Below are positions 11,555 through 25,616 of a stretch of 64,000 bases of DNA, piece by piece (positions within the stretch are counted from its first letter, which is position 1; every line of letters begins with the position of its first letter). Location: assembly GCA_030407085.1 (NCBI GenBank), contig CM059583.1, positions 208,194,001 through 208,258,000 of the forward strand. Reading direction: 5' to 3'. The DNA is from Trichopria drosophilae (Eukaryota > Arthropoda > Insecta > Hymenoptera > Diapriidae). The notes under the pieces were generated by a model. That model saw only the letters and a list, made by a program, of their open reading frames with translations, made no database searches and was not told the DNA's origin. Both the position numbers and the translations under genes were made by a program.

Positions 11555-13241
11555 GACGACGTGATTTTTTCTTTTATTATTAGTTTTAACTCGAAATTAT
11601 AATGGGATGAACGTCAAAACTTTATTTTAATGCATACATCATATTCTAAAACTTAGAAATCTCATCAGAAAATTCAAAAATTTTGTTTCTCCAAATTGCT
11701 GCTCAGACAAAAATGTAGTTTATATTTACAATATAAATATATTCAATTATTAAAATGTCATTTCCACAATTCATTTAGAAAAATCGAGCGGATGAATTTT
11801 GTTAACTTATTAAGTAAATAGTAGAAATGACTTTCACTGAGAAATTAAAATGCTTTTTTGTTGGTCCAACCTCTTATTGCAAACTATGGTTCATTTGCCA
11901 ACGGGCAGTGGGTTATCTCACCAAGTTCTGGCAGTAGGTAGTATTTTTTTAGTAGATTTGACTAATATTTTCTCGCAGTATATATTTCATATTTTTGAAA
12001 AAATATATTATCAGATTAAATCATTTGTTTAAAAATCTGCAAACTGCATGTAGCATGTTTTGTTTACTTTTTGCATTTCCATTAAAACTAACTACATTGT
12101 AGAATAAGGCACAGCTATTGTTTTTTTGTTAATTTAACTATCTAAATAGTAACCTCAATAAATTAGGTAGCCAAGTCTACTATTTAAATAGTAAAACCAA
12201 CTAAAAAACGTAACTGTGCTATCCTACTATTTAGATAGTAAAATCATCTATTTCTTTTTTTTCCGCGTGGAAATAAACAGAAAACTGTTTATTGAAACTA
12301 TTAAGAGATATTATCACTGCATTTAACAACACTATTGGTTACAACCCCTTATCATCAACGACTTGGTTCACTGTCAACGTCCATGAGCCTGATGTCATCA
12401 GATTAGGGATGATGTTAATGAAATCATACTACAAAATGAAAAGTGACATTTTGATCTTTGAAATGTTTTCGTTAAAAAAAGTGGGTTAAAGAAACGTTTA
12501 TAGTTTGTTTCATTCTTTTTTTATTCACTTAATCTGTAAGTTCTCTGTAATTAAATTAGCGTCGATAATTTGTGAACGCAGCAGATGAATAAATATAACA
12601 TAAGTTTTTCAAAATTAAAAATAGCGCATTCAATATGGCGACATATTTTTTTGTTTAAACATCGGATCTGTCTAAAACTTGTTACTCAGAGGTCCTAGAA
12701 TAAGAATCTGATGTTTTAGAAAAATGGCGTATTTCTTAATTTAATTCATGAAAATAATTTAAAGTTTTAATGTTTTTTTTAATATCTAGGAGCTTTAAAC
12801 ATTCTTTTCTTGGCTCTCTGACGCCATTTTCGTGTCCACCATCTTAAATTTCGCAATATGAAATCATATACCTTTTTATAACAGACGAATACGCGATATT
12901 CTTACATAAAATGTGCACTAACTTTATTTGAGTTAACAATTACCAAATTTTATCTTTAGCATCTGAAACAGGAATCTCTACTTACAAAACAGTCTCGGTC
13001 AAATTTTTGAACTTTTTCTTTCGGACAAAATGAGAGCCGTAAAGTTGTGATACATTTTCCTTCATCGCAGACGTTAATGGGTTAACTTAAATCAGATTAT
13101 ATTTTGGAACAGATCCATCAAAATGTAGGATATAAAGTTCCAATAGAATGGCACCACTTACTGGCTATGCAGTTACACGCTTACATAAATACAGAATGGT
13201 CGACCTGAAAATGAAAAATGTAAATTACAGTGTATAATGTA
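11555..13241. other. Non-coding stretch with short palindromes
   Basis: 12105-12245 contains GGCACAGC and its inverse plus three TACTATTTAAATAGTA-type palindromes, probably a small MITE. 12600-13085 has CAAAATTAAAAATAGCGC and a terminal TTAATGGGTTAA reminiscent of a piggyBac-type end, but no matching left end was found. Confidence 0.4.
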
Positions 13242-13411
13242 CCCAACGGGCACGAAGAACCCAAATGTTCCTAAAACGTTTTATGTCTGCAACTTTTTCG
13301 GAACGTTTTATAGACGTTTCATCCATGTTGCAGACATAAAACGTTTTAGGAACGTTTCTGGAACATTCTAAAAACGTTTTAGAAACATTTGGGTTCTTCG
13401 TGCCCGTTGGG
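13242..13411. mobile_element. 170-bp palindromic MITE
   Basis: Ends CCCAACGGGCACGAAGAACC and the exact inverse, with arms of about 70 bp rich in AACGTTTT steps. Target duplication not certain. Confidence 0.75.
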
Positions 13412-13824
13412 TTTGTAACATTTTTTTCATAACGGAGGTAATAAACCATAGAGAGCATTAAATTCATATGCACCACGATGGATATATTCTTCCAAATTGA
13501 ATTGTTTCCATATGAGAAAAGAAAAACTGGTGCTCAGAAGGGATTAATTATTAAATGTCCAAATCCTGGAGTATTGTCAGTTGTATCAAACAATTATGGC
13601 GTATCACTTAGAGTGATGCATTTTGGGACTTGACAAGATGCTTAGTGTACATATCTGATAACTTTTAAAAGTTATTTTTTTAATGTACTTCCTTTCATAA
13701 ACAAATATTTTGTAAATAAATATTAATTCACCTAGACATGTTTAAATTTATTGTATTTTTTGTGCGTAAGGAAGACCAGTTAAGACATTAAGAGGAGCAG
13801 TTAAAGAAGTTATATATCGTTTCG

Positions 13825-14110
13825 TCACGCATTTTCCGTTCGTGGCGTCATCTTCCACCAGCCTCTTCGATTCTAAATCTAATCGACGCACGATCGTTTT
13901 TCCGTTTCGTGACGTTGCCAACCGGTCGAAGAACTCCCGCCAAGTTTCCAGTCACTCGTGGAAAACACATCGGAAAAGCTTAGCTTTCGTGCCTGATGTT
14001 TTAAGAAAATTCAGTGAACCTCAAATGCCGCATTTCAACGTGTCCCTTCGTCTTCAATTAAGACAATTTTCTACGTGAAATACCCTTCTCGGGACGTTTT
14101 CTCTGGCAGT
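13825..14110 (+). promoter_or_regulatory. CpG-richer segment, candidate promoter/5' UTR exon of the DESI-PUL gene
   Basis: In otherwise AT-rich DNA, this stretch is dense in CpG (for example TTCGTGACGTTGCC and CGACGCACGATCG) and ends about 0.6 kb before the exon 1 acceptor. It is open in one frame, but that frame has no recognisable domain, so I read it as a promoter or untranslated first exon. The exact start site cannot be seen. Confidence 0.4.
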
Positions 14111-14732
14111 TTTCCACGGATTAATTTTAGGAGAACGATTAATCCCAGATGGTGTATACCGCACTTGTCAGATAATTACTTCCGTACTCGTCTTACTTAA
14201 AAGTTATAAAAATTCATTTAAATCAATTGCGATCCCAACTTATTATGCAGAGTCGTTATTAAGTGGTCTGACGAGTTGAGCAGAATATATTTATTTATTT
14301 TTTTTAATTCGTAACCGAGAATATTCCAATTTATTGTATGTGTTAAACCCTAACCTATCCAATATGCAAAAGATATGATTTTTTAATGTTTTTATTGATA
14401 GATAAAAATATTTTTTATGCACTCACTAACTGCAGCGTACATCACTATTTTATAAACTAATGAATAATCTTTGTCATTAAATTTATACGTCGAATAGTAA
14501 ATAAACTGGGCAGATTTATTTAGTTCATGGTTTTTAAGGGTTTCTCAAACTCGACAACATCTGTGGAAAGATATGCCCCAAAAATGGAATAAACGACATA
14601 TTGTTTTTTAAAACTAAACACTAAAATTGAATACAGTTTATTGAAAAATATATGCAATATTCTTTCTGAATATAACTATTATTCCATCGTGATATTTGTT
14701 AATGAAAATGTTTTTATGTACAGGCAGAAAAC

Positions 14733-14826
14733 ATGGATGATGTGGACGAAATGGGGACGAGGGTGGAGCTATTTATTTATGATTTATCGAAAGGAATGGC
14801 TGCGATGATGGCTCAAGTACTTATAG
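14733..14826 (+). CDS. DESI1: DESI-PUL gene, coding exon 1 (start codon)
   Basis: Begins [20 protein letters not shown], the N-terminal strand of the DESI fold, and ends with a GTAAGG donor in phase 1. An acceptor-like TACAG at 14719-14723 lies 10 bases before the ATG, so an upstream non-coding exon is likely. The ATG is the first in frame after that acceptor. Confidence 0.9.
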
Positions 14827-17800
14827 GTAAGGCAAAATTTGAAGTTAATTATTATAGCATCAAAAAAATGATTAAAATTCACATTATTATTATAACATTT
14901 CGGTTGCAATTCCTGCAGTATTATTTGCATTTCAATAAAAGAAAATTATATACATGGAGAACAATTTTTCCGGAAATTTTCAATTTCAAATAGTAATTTT
15001 GGAACAGACTTGTAGAATAGAAAAAATTGTCATTTTTTCTTGCAAAACTGCTAGATTTTATTGTAATGTTTAAACAGTAAAAATTCTAAGAATTTATTAT
15101 CATTTTTATAAAAAAAATGCAAGTCTCTCCCAAAATTACCATTTGAAATGGGAAAATGTCCAAGAAAATTTTTCTTCGTGTACTTGGTAACGTACAAATA
15201 TTATAAAGCTGTGGTATAATCCGTTTTCAATTTGAAAGTGTCACTGAGCATTAATTACAGACGTATAGCAACGTCACATGCGCGCGCATGCGTCATCCCC
15301 GATTTTATCCCTATTTTGCTTAGTCATGCGATAGGGTAAAACGTCATCCTGCTTTGCCTCATTATCATACGAGACCTCGATTCGCGAAACTTTTCCTGGG
15401 TTAAGACTGATCTATGCCAAGATCTGCGATACTTTTAGAGTTGGTTTGCACCAAAATTTTATGCTCACTGCAAAACATCGACGCGAATAATAATGCGAAT
15501 CTTCGTGCTCGTTTCTGAGTTATTTTCATTTTTTGCGCAAGAAAGTAACATCGCGAAGAACTTAATGTTCTTTTCGAATTATGTACTTTAAAAATAAAGT
15601 CAGTTTCGCCATGTGTCACGTAGATGTCTCTTAAAAACTCAAAAGTGAAAAATAACCATAACAATAATTCAGAAGGTTCGAATAATATTTTTAAAGGGGC
15701 CAATTAGCCTCGAAGGGCGGAAAAAATATTTTTAAAGGTCTTTAAAGGTGTTCTAACAATGAAAATAGTACACTTTAGAACAATAAAACTATTAAATTTA
15801 AAAAACTAGAAAGCTTTCATTTTGATTTATTTAAATTTATGTAAATGGAGTTACTCTTTTTATTGAATGTTAATTCTCAGTTCAGATTTGAAATTTTCTA
15901 TACGAAAACTCTACTGAAATGAAGGCATTTTTGCGTTTAGATCTGTCATATTAAAACCTACATTTGAATTTCTACTTTCTGGCTTAGATTCGCAAGCAAC
16001 GACCGCAAAAACTGTAAGAAAGCCAAAGTCAAACATCACTTGCTCAGTCCAAAAATATGTCTGTATCTAAAGCCGTCAAAACGTAGGGCAAAATAATAAA
16101 ATTGGAAGCGCATTTTGGCCGTTATTATGCACTAGAGTGTACTATTTAAAGTATAAACTAGTTTCCAACACCTTGTTCTTGAAAAGTCAAATATACCATC
16201 ATGTTTCCTTTGTGTGTTTTTCCTGTTGTGATCAGAATTTGGCAAAGAAAACCATCGCCCCTGTCATGATTATATGAAATAATTATTAAAGCAATAAGTA
16301 AATAAATGAGACATTTAAACCCGGTATTAAGAAGTTAGTATAATTTATGCAAAATTTGTTACTAATCTGTTTATTTATGAGTGCGCGAAAAATTGTTCTC
16401 ACACACAGAGTCAATGAAAATAGCAAACGGTACACGTGCGGGGTATAGCTGACTTTCACATCAGTATCACTCGTGCGCAAATCACCTACTTCGCGCACTT
16501 GTACCGTAATGTATCATATTAACACTCCGGAAGATCGATTTTGCGCCCTAGGGTGAAACTATTTAGCGCGATTTACCGAGTCCCAGGTCCGTCGTATTAA
16601 CAAATATATATATTTATTGACTGTGCCCCTGGATACATTTTATACCATTATAGAAGTGTGTAATCTCTGGTACATATTATTGCAATGATACTTGTTTTTA
16701 GACATAACCTTCGCGCGATTGACAATATTTATACGAATGGAATCTTTCTGGAAATCATCAAGAAATCTTTTAAATTTTCGATCCTCTATTTGCTTTTGTT
16801 GAAAACGTGTAACAATGGCGATATTTTTCTGCCGCCATTAAGAATAGTACTTCATACAATAGAATATAAACAGATAAAAAAGTTAATAGAATTATCACGA
16901 AATGGGAATTAAATGGTACTGCGCAGATGTAGAAGAGAATCCGAAAATTCCGGCATCTTCAAACATAATTCCTAGCTACGTCCATCCTCTTGAGCTATTT
17001 TGAAATGTTATTCTCGCACTCAGGTTCTTGCACTCCAATTGAAATGATGCATTTATTATGAGGTGGTACTTACTAAATACATTGCTAGAAAATCCCCTTC
17101 AAATGTGATAACACAAGTTTTCAATAGGGAGCGTGGGATTATTGTATGATCACTTATTGAAATGTTTTTAATCTATAAATATACATTTAAAAATATAAAC
17201 AAAGATTTTATTTAAGATATTAGACAAGAGAATTTAATTATTTTAGGGAGTTATTCCGGCTCTTCTACATTTATAAATAAAGATTACATTTATATAAAAC
17301 AACATTTTTAGAGAATTCTTACTTAAATGGAAGTATTATATCTTCCAAATTGAATCCGTGAGTTTCAATTTCGATAAGAAAACCAAATTTATACACAATT
17401 TGTTGAAGTAAATACTGTGATTTGTTACATATAAATGTAAACCAGTAAAACACATAAATATTGGGGTGGGATTAGATCAACGAGAGGAGTCTTTTTCATT
17501 TCAAAGGCATGAGACTTGACCAAATAATATTTTATCGTTGGACATGGAGAATGGTAACAAATGAAATGCAAACAGATTTACGCATCGTAAATATGTACAG
17601 AATTTAAAATGTACCCGTTCAGGTATAGTAACAAACATTTCTTTTGTTTCTATATTGCTGACGACCGTCCGCTGAAGTCACAAACAAAAGAAACCGCAGC
17701 CAACATGACGCATCACGCATTCAGCTTCCGTTTTTCCCCAATAGAATTTTTTATTTTGATAAATGCAGCTTCTAAAAAAATTGATTAAAGCTATTTGTCG

Positions 17801-20800
17801 TAAGTTAATGCATATCTTATAGTTAGTTAATGAGTCCAAAACGTCGACCTTTGATGAAAAATAATAATATACTTTTTTTGCAGATGTGACCAAATTCAAT
17901 ACTTGTACCTACAGTCTTAGGTCGAAGAAATCAGAAGAATGCTAAAATGAACATATAGCTTTCCATAATTCTATATACCATTTAAACTAACAATCACACT
18001 GTAAAAAATCAAAATGAATTTTACAACGTTGAGTATGGGCAAAAAAAATTACCCACGAACAACTTTGTAGAATACACAATTTGGTACATTTCCGATACGC
18101 AAAGTTGTAAATTTACAATGAAGTCTTGAACTTTAACCTCAATTCGGAAAAAATCCTACGCTCAATGTGGTATTATTAAACAAATTTTATGTCGGAATTT
18201 TACGAGTGCGTTGTAAATTTCATTTTGACATTTTTCAGTATAGTTTTAGCATTCTTCTGATTTCTTCGACCCAAGACTGTAGGTGTAAAGTATTGAATTT
18301 TGGCACACACGGAAAAAAAATTACCTTACTATTTTCATCAAATATCGTAAATAAACAACGAAAATATGCAATAACAAAATTTCTATCCGCATTCTTGTAT
18401 GTTTATCATTTTTTGTTTAATTTGTGTTTTTACTCAACTTAGATCTGATTAGATGTTGGAATTGATCCGAAAATTGTTTATAATAAATAAAGATTGAAAA
18501 AGTATAATATTTTCTTTGGGTTTGCATATTCCACAGTCAATCAATGAGGAAATGTTTAATATATTTAGGTGAGTTAAGCACTTCGTTCAATAGCAGTCAC
18601 TCTATCGTTGCAGATCTTATAGATCACGAAAAACCAATACAAAACTTGTATCCTGGATGGTGCACGCATCTTTAATCACTCACAATGAGGAAAAATTAAA
18701 ATGCTCGGATGGATTCACCAGCCCAAGATCAATAGCTGCATTTACGGGCGTAAAATCGCATTTTACTCCATGAAAATAAAACGGATAAGACGGATAAGAT
18801 GAGTTTTCCACCTTTCCAGTTGTAATTTGTTGGGATAAAATCCAACGTTAAACCCGTTACGATAGACTTTGCCTCTCGTCGTTTTTTCTGTTCAGAATGC
18901 ATATCTCTATAATGCTAATTCGAATTACACTCCAACATCAAGCAGAAGCAGCATTACTCTAAGAGTTCACAAACTCTTAAATAACGAGTGAGGGTGTCAC
19001 GTGGTAAGGAGTTATAAGGACTCTGAAAAGTCGAAAGAATTGAGGGTGTAAATTATTTTAAAATGCGTGCCTTGACACAATTTTGATATGATTAGATTAA
19101 ATGAGCTTCTGTATATTTTTGATGTGTCTACATGAATGAATACATCACATTTTAAAGAAACTCTCAGTGCAAAAAAAATATTCCTACTTCAACATCGAAA
19201 ATAGGAGTTTTTTTATCGCTTCGTACGCCTGTGATCCGATCGAAGTTTTGAAAATACTCATTTTACAATTTCTAAAAATGTTCAATACAGTGCTTAAAAA
19301 TAATACTCATCTTCTATATTAGTACTGAGCTCTGCAGCTAGCAAAATTCAAGTTTGGGAACAGGAAAAAACAATTTGGCAAAACAGTTAACGAGAAAGTT
19401 TGAAAAAAAGGAATAAGCTACCAGATAACGGGATGAAGATTCTGATCCAGCTAAGCATCCTAGTTTCTAATTGAGCTATTCCATGTGGCAACGTCAACAT
19501 CAAATGCCAAATATTGCGTTTCTGACGTCCAAATACAAAAAAAAGAACAACAAAATTTGTGGCCGTGATCTTGAATGTACGTCCTCCGTCATATGTGTCA
19601 TTTTTTTTGTGTGCGCTATAAGTAACGAATGGATAAGCGTATTGATTCGGTCAATTGTCATTTTTTTTTAAATACGCATCTTTCCAACTTAGATCTGATT
19701 AGATTTTAGGCCTGACCCATCCATTCGTTAATAAAATAAATTAGTAAAAGCTTTTTTTAAATATGGTTCGTTTTAGTTCTGTTTTTAAAGAATCCTTCTT
19801 CTTTATTTATTTAAAGATATTAATTAAATAAAGAAGTTTATTTATTTAATATCATTAACGACGCGAATATGATTTAATACAAAATCTTAGAAGATTCGGG
19901 TTTATAAATATACCATATGTTTATAAAAATGATCATTTTAATTTCTTTTCTATTTCAATTAAATAGCTGGGCCTACCAAACTACCCAGTCGATCAGCACA
20001 TGAGCTAAAGGCCGCAGGGTCGAAGCTACCAGTTTTATATTGTAACTGTGTATGAAATACGCCAAAAATTTAAAAAAAATGTGTAAAAGGGCTTCTTACA
20101 CTCTAACGTAAATTAAATTTAACTGAATACAAAATAGTTATTTGTGTAACAAGAGCCATAAATAGAGTTTCACATGTCGACTAAAGAGCGCGAGAGACTA
20201 AAAAACAATTTCTCGAAAACGAAGCAAAATATTATTCCTGGACAGTCTGTAAAACAGCTATTGCTGTGGCTCGCCCTTTGGCATTTTTGTATTATTTATA
20301 TCCTGTATTGTTTTTGTAATTGCCAATAAAGACGTGATTATTATTATTATTATTATTATTATTCTGATTTTTTGCTATAGCAAGGTTCAAAATTTATGAA
20401 AATGTGTCTTTTGTGATTTTTCCAGCATGTATCTAATAGTTGAAACAATTATTATACAATTAAAGAGATACCCCGCTCTCCCCTATACTATTAATCAAGT
20501 TAAAGGCTTTCTGCCTATGACGTGTGTTAGATGGTAATATGAATTTGAATTTGAACATCGTGCATCGTAATTAAGAGACAGAAATGGGGTACCCCACCAT
20601 TGGTCCAACGTTTTATCTTTTCAAGTTTGATCCGCTTCACGTAGAACTGTTAATTGTATTTGCAGATTTTTCGAAATTCTCAAATATCTCGAGAACCAAG
20701 CGGCGTAGAGTAAGTTTTCAGGCACATCATGATTGTATTTTACACTATGGCAGCGGGGCGTACATTAAACGACACAATATTAGCACTTTTAACAAACGAA

Positions 20801-23800
20801 AAACGGTTCAGAAAAAATAATTTAAAATTCACTTTTGAGCTTTGAATTTTATTTATTGAACATTGTGGATAATTATTCCCTAATAACAATCATTCTAATT
20901 CCTACAGCAAGAATTTACTATATTGTTCTTGAATTATAACATAGACGTGAGTGCTTTGAATCCGTCTGAACACTTGCTACGATGGTAAAATGGATCATTG
21001 CTTTCTGATTCTTCCAGAAGTATTTTCTGATCATTCTAAATCAATACTGATATTTGCTAGTTTTGTTTACAAACAAATCTCTCCCCTATTGAGGTTAGGA
21101 CAGAAGACGCCAGGTGCTTCGTCGTTGATACATTCGCAATCCTCTGTACCGTCATTAGTTTCTTTGTTTGTAGACATGAAGAAAAAACGAATTCATTGTA
21201 GAAATTTTAATTTTTTTGGCCGAAGTGAAGCAATAAAATTCCATGTTTAGGTTTTTAATTCTGTTTTATCGTTAGTGTAAAAGGTCAATTATAAATACAT
21301 AAAGGCATCAATTGTTTTTGATGGTATTATGGAATAAAAATAAAGTACAAAAATAGTAATTTCTTCGACATCAGAATGAGGTATGCAATTATCATATCAT
21401 CGGAATAAAAGGCCTAAGTTTCATGGTATGTGTGGGCGTTTGCGTTTTGAATACTACGCGGAACGATTAGGAGCATTCGTAAATATTGCATTTTTACTTC
21501 TCAATGGTTATTCAAAGATTAAGAAATAGTATTCAGATGTATTGAAAATTTCGGAAAACTAAAATTTGTTGGTTGCTGGACTGGCGTGTAAAACCCTCCA
21601 TCGAGTCTGCAATTTAACCTAAAACTTTTTCAATGGCGGATCATCTATTATAATTGCAGGTTGATAAACACCCCTGTCCAATAAGAATTCTATAAAATGT
21701 TGACTCAACATTTTTTAACATTTAGTAGTAACCATAATAATAGTAGGGGAGAGTGGTGTAAGTTGGCGGTGGTGTAAGTTGGCACAGTCCAATTTTTAAG
21801 CGTTACAGTGTTGCCAAACTTACCGTTTCTCTACTATAAAATAACTTTAATTCACGGCAACTTTTGATGGTATATGTAGTCGTTGTTACTTGTTTTCTTC
21901 GAAGCAATACGACATATAAACAATATTCGATAGTTTGAAAGTGTCAATTTGTGTCGTCGAATGCTGGTAAAAGAATATTGTGCATTCAAATTTTAATTAA
22001 GGAGTGTGTGTTTACTTTATTTTTAAACCCGTTTTTATTGGTATTTGTTATGTTACGAAAAAATATCGGGTAAATAATTTATTACATAAAATATAAAAAA
22101 TATACATGTGGCGTAAGTTGGCACATGGAAGGTGGTGTAAGTTGGCATGTATTATTTATGTATATTATGTATGAAATTGTTATGTATTTCTTTATTTACT
22201 ACATGTTTACAGGCAATAACACCCTTTTTACATGAAATATTAACATTCACGGTGCGCAATATTAAAATAACAAAATTTATATAAGATTAGAATAAGACAA
22301 CAATATAATAAGACTTGGAGTAATACCGTAGCACCAAATCACGTGGTTTACAATTTTTCTACGGCTTATTAATAATTTTCTCCTTAATTTTTCAACATGT
22401 GCCAATTTACACCACCTTTTGAAAAAAGTGACTTTTCACTTTTTGGTAAACCAACTGGAACTTTTTTTCTGAGACACGATAGAAAAAAATTTCTAGATTA
22501 AAAAGTTGCCGGAATTTATGATCTTTCGAATGCCGCATAGTACATTCATTACTGAAAAAATTCTGTAGCAAAATGAAAAAAACCGTGCCAACTTACACCA
22601 TTCTCCCCTAATGTATTTATTGCACAATTATATTACAACGGCAGCTGATTTATAGCCTGACCGTACACAGATTTGCACTAAATTAGAAATGCATTTTATA
22701 CAAAAATAAAAGCTAACTGAGCGAGTAAACAAACAACATTAATGATTAAAAATTAAAAATTAACAATGAAGACAATTGACAACAATTACCTTATCACAAC
22801 AAACTTATAACGAATGTCGTGGTTGAAACCTATCAGTAGATAATGTACCTTATAATAATATGTCAATTAATTTATTGTTTATATTAATATCTCCTTAATA
22901 TCTCAGATCATTTTAAATTAATTGTATTTTTGCCTAGAATTGGTAGTTAGAAAATAGTACTACCAAGTATCGTACTCGACCGGATCCAGAATATGATCTA
23001 AAATTTCGAATTGCATGTAGACTCTGGATTTACGTTGCTTCTTGGCACAATTTGGATATTCTTAAGAGTTTCTCTGAAGCAATGGAGGTTCGTGACCCTT
23101 CTTTCGACATGGTCCTGTTGTCGACTTGCGTATCAGCCAAACGGCCGGTCTAGGGTGACAAATATACACCACTGCAGATTACCCTGGAACTAGGATGACG
23201 ATCTTTGCTCGAGTTTGTGTGTATGTGTGGACTAACCTCCCTCCTGGTTAGACTTTGGACAGAGTTCGAGTTATTTCTTGCGGGAGTCGACGAATCGAGG
23301 CTCGCTGATAAAAATCTTACAAACTACGACTCCAACCGCTTGTCGTCCATCGTTGCTTCGCTATTGCTATTTCTGCAAAGTAAACTGGGTCGAAAGCGGG
23401 GCTCATTAATCCTGAAAATTCTCAACTAATTTTACGAAGACTTAAGACCTGCGAGGGGAATAGCCTGCCTTGAGTACTATTCATCTCATACTTATGGCAT
23501 ATTTACGACAGGTCACTAAAACAATTAAATATCACATATTTTGTTAGCTCCATAAATTAAACATGTCAACGTTGCAGAAATAGATTTTGTCACAGACTGG
23601 ATGTCTCATACAAATATTATTCATTTGGTCTTTACGCTGCGCCGACCGGTAGTAACTACTTGATATAGCGTTATAATCTCATACAGCTTCCATTCTTGTT
23701 TAATCACTCGAGTACAATAAGAATAGTATATTTGAACACACAACTTACAATTTTGGCACAGTATATGTGATTACTTATAAGATAATCGATTTTCTTGGCA

Positions 23801-25534
23801 AGAATAATTAACAAGATAGTTCGAATTGTTCGGAACAACCAGATGACTGAATGTAAACCTAAGCTGACGTATACACCATATATGAGTAATTCCGCGATAC
23901 TTTTAATATTTGGCATTTAAAAAAAATTATGTTTTTTAAATGCACCCACATGTAAAGTTATTTTTCTGATTTCAGGTGATACGAAGAGCAAAAATTTGAT
24001 GGTGCCAACATTTTTTTAAAAACGCACATTTTGTAGGAGCAACTTTAAAATTTTGAACAAAATAATTTTATTATCCATTTTCAAAACTTTGTTGAATCTG
24101 TAATTCTTAATCGATTTGATCAGTTCGGGGAATTTTGCCTCTTGAAGATAAAAAATAATTATTTGTACATGTAAATCTAAAAATATGAAACATGGAGATA
24201 TAGTGGCCGTACAGTAATTACCGAAAATATAATTATTTTTTGTTCAGTCTTTTTTTCAGACAGGTGCAAATAATATTGACTTGAGACTAGTGATACACGC
24301 TTAGAAATATACCAAACAGAAAACAGCAATAGGTTTTGGGGATTTTCAAACCGTACAGAAAGTGTGCCAGTAAAAACTAATTATTTTCGGTACCAGCGGC
24401 GCAAGTAATATCATTTTTCAAAGCCTCGTATTTTTTTCCGGTAGAGTGGCACGGTAATGTAAAAAGAGTGGTTTGAACCGTTTTTATGTAAGGAATACAC
24501 TCATGCTTTACTTCTTTTGAAATCTCGAAAAGCACTTTTGCAAACGATGAAATGTAAAAAAATTTTTTCTTTATGAAAATTTAGTTTCTTTTATTTTTGT
24601 TTTTATATTTCATTTCAGGAGGCAGGCACCTTCTTAAAAATGACATGGGTTGAAAGTACAATAATGACGTATTTCAATTTTTTTCACGCAAAACTAATTA
24701 CTCTCCATCCACCAAAACTATTGTATGATATTTTCCGACATTTAATTCATATCAAACAAATTTTTTTGTTTATCAATTGTATTAAATTCGTCTTGTAAAT
24801 ATACAGTTTCCTAAATATTAAAAGTATCGCGTAATTACTCATATATGAATCGCTTTTCAGATGTACCTGTTCCCGTTGTTTTGTATCTCCTTAAGGTCAT
24901 TTACATACGTTATATTTTTTAGTACACGAGCAAAAAATTGAGCACTCTGCATACCGGAACGTTTTACGATATATACAAATAATATTTATGCTTCTTAAAG
25001 TAATGACTTTTTAAAATTATAATTTACCAAAGTTAGATAGTTTTTATTATTTCTACCAAAAAGTGGAAAGAGATTGTTTTATATTTTTAAGCTCGAATCC
25101 ACAAATAAAATTTCTGTTTTGAAATCCCTAGGTCGGCATCTAGACGGAATATGGCACACAGCTATAGTTGCCTATGGTCGAGAATACTTCTTCGGTCCAC
25201 TCGGAATCCAAAGTGTCAGACCGGTAAGATTTCTTTGAAAAAAACTCCAGTAGAACAAGCATAGCTAGATTTATTTCTTTTTTAAATATTTTTTTAATAT
25301 AATTGCATACACTATATTTTCATTTTTAATGTAATTTTATATATTAATGAATCGTTTTGTTTATTTATTTCAAATTATAATATTAAATTATTTCGCTTTT
25401 CAGCTTTTTAATTTTTAACACTGCTTAATATTGCTTTTATTTAAATATCTTTTGCGACCTGGAGCATGTTTATTAGGTTATTAAAGGTTTTATGACCTTT
25501 TCATTCCTTAAATTTCTATACCGTCAACGAGATA

Positions 25535-25616
<82 letters not shown>

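Larger units (their letters stand above)
14827..25131 (+). other. Intron 1 of the DESI-PUL gene (10.3 kb)
   Basis: Bounded by GTAAGG and CCCTAG. Contains the repeat elements listed separately (17889-18303, 20222-20363, 21746-22608), a GC-rich palindrome at 15271-15298, and a moderately GC-rich stretch at 23000-23450. That stretch has open frames of the style of a retroelement remnant but no motif I can name. The rest is AT-rich with nothing recognised. Confidence 0.7.
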
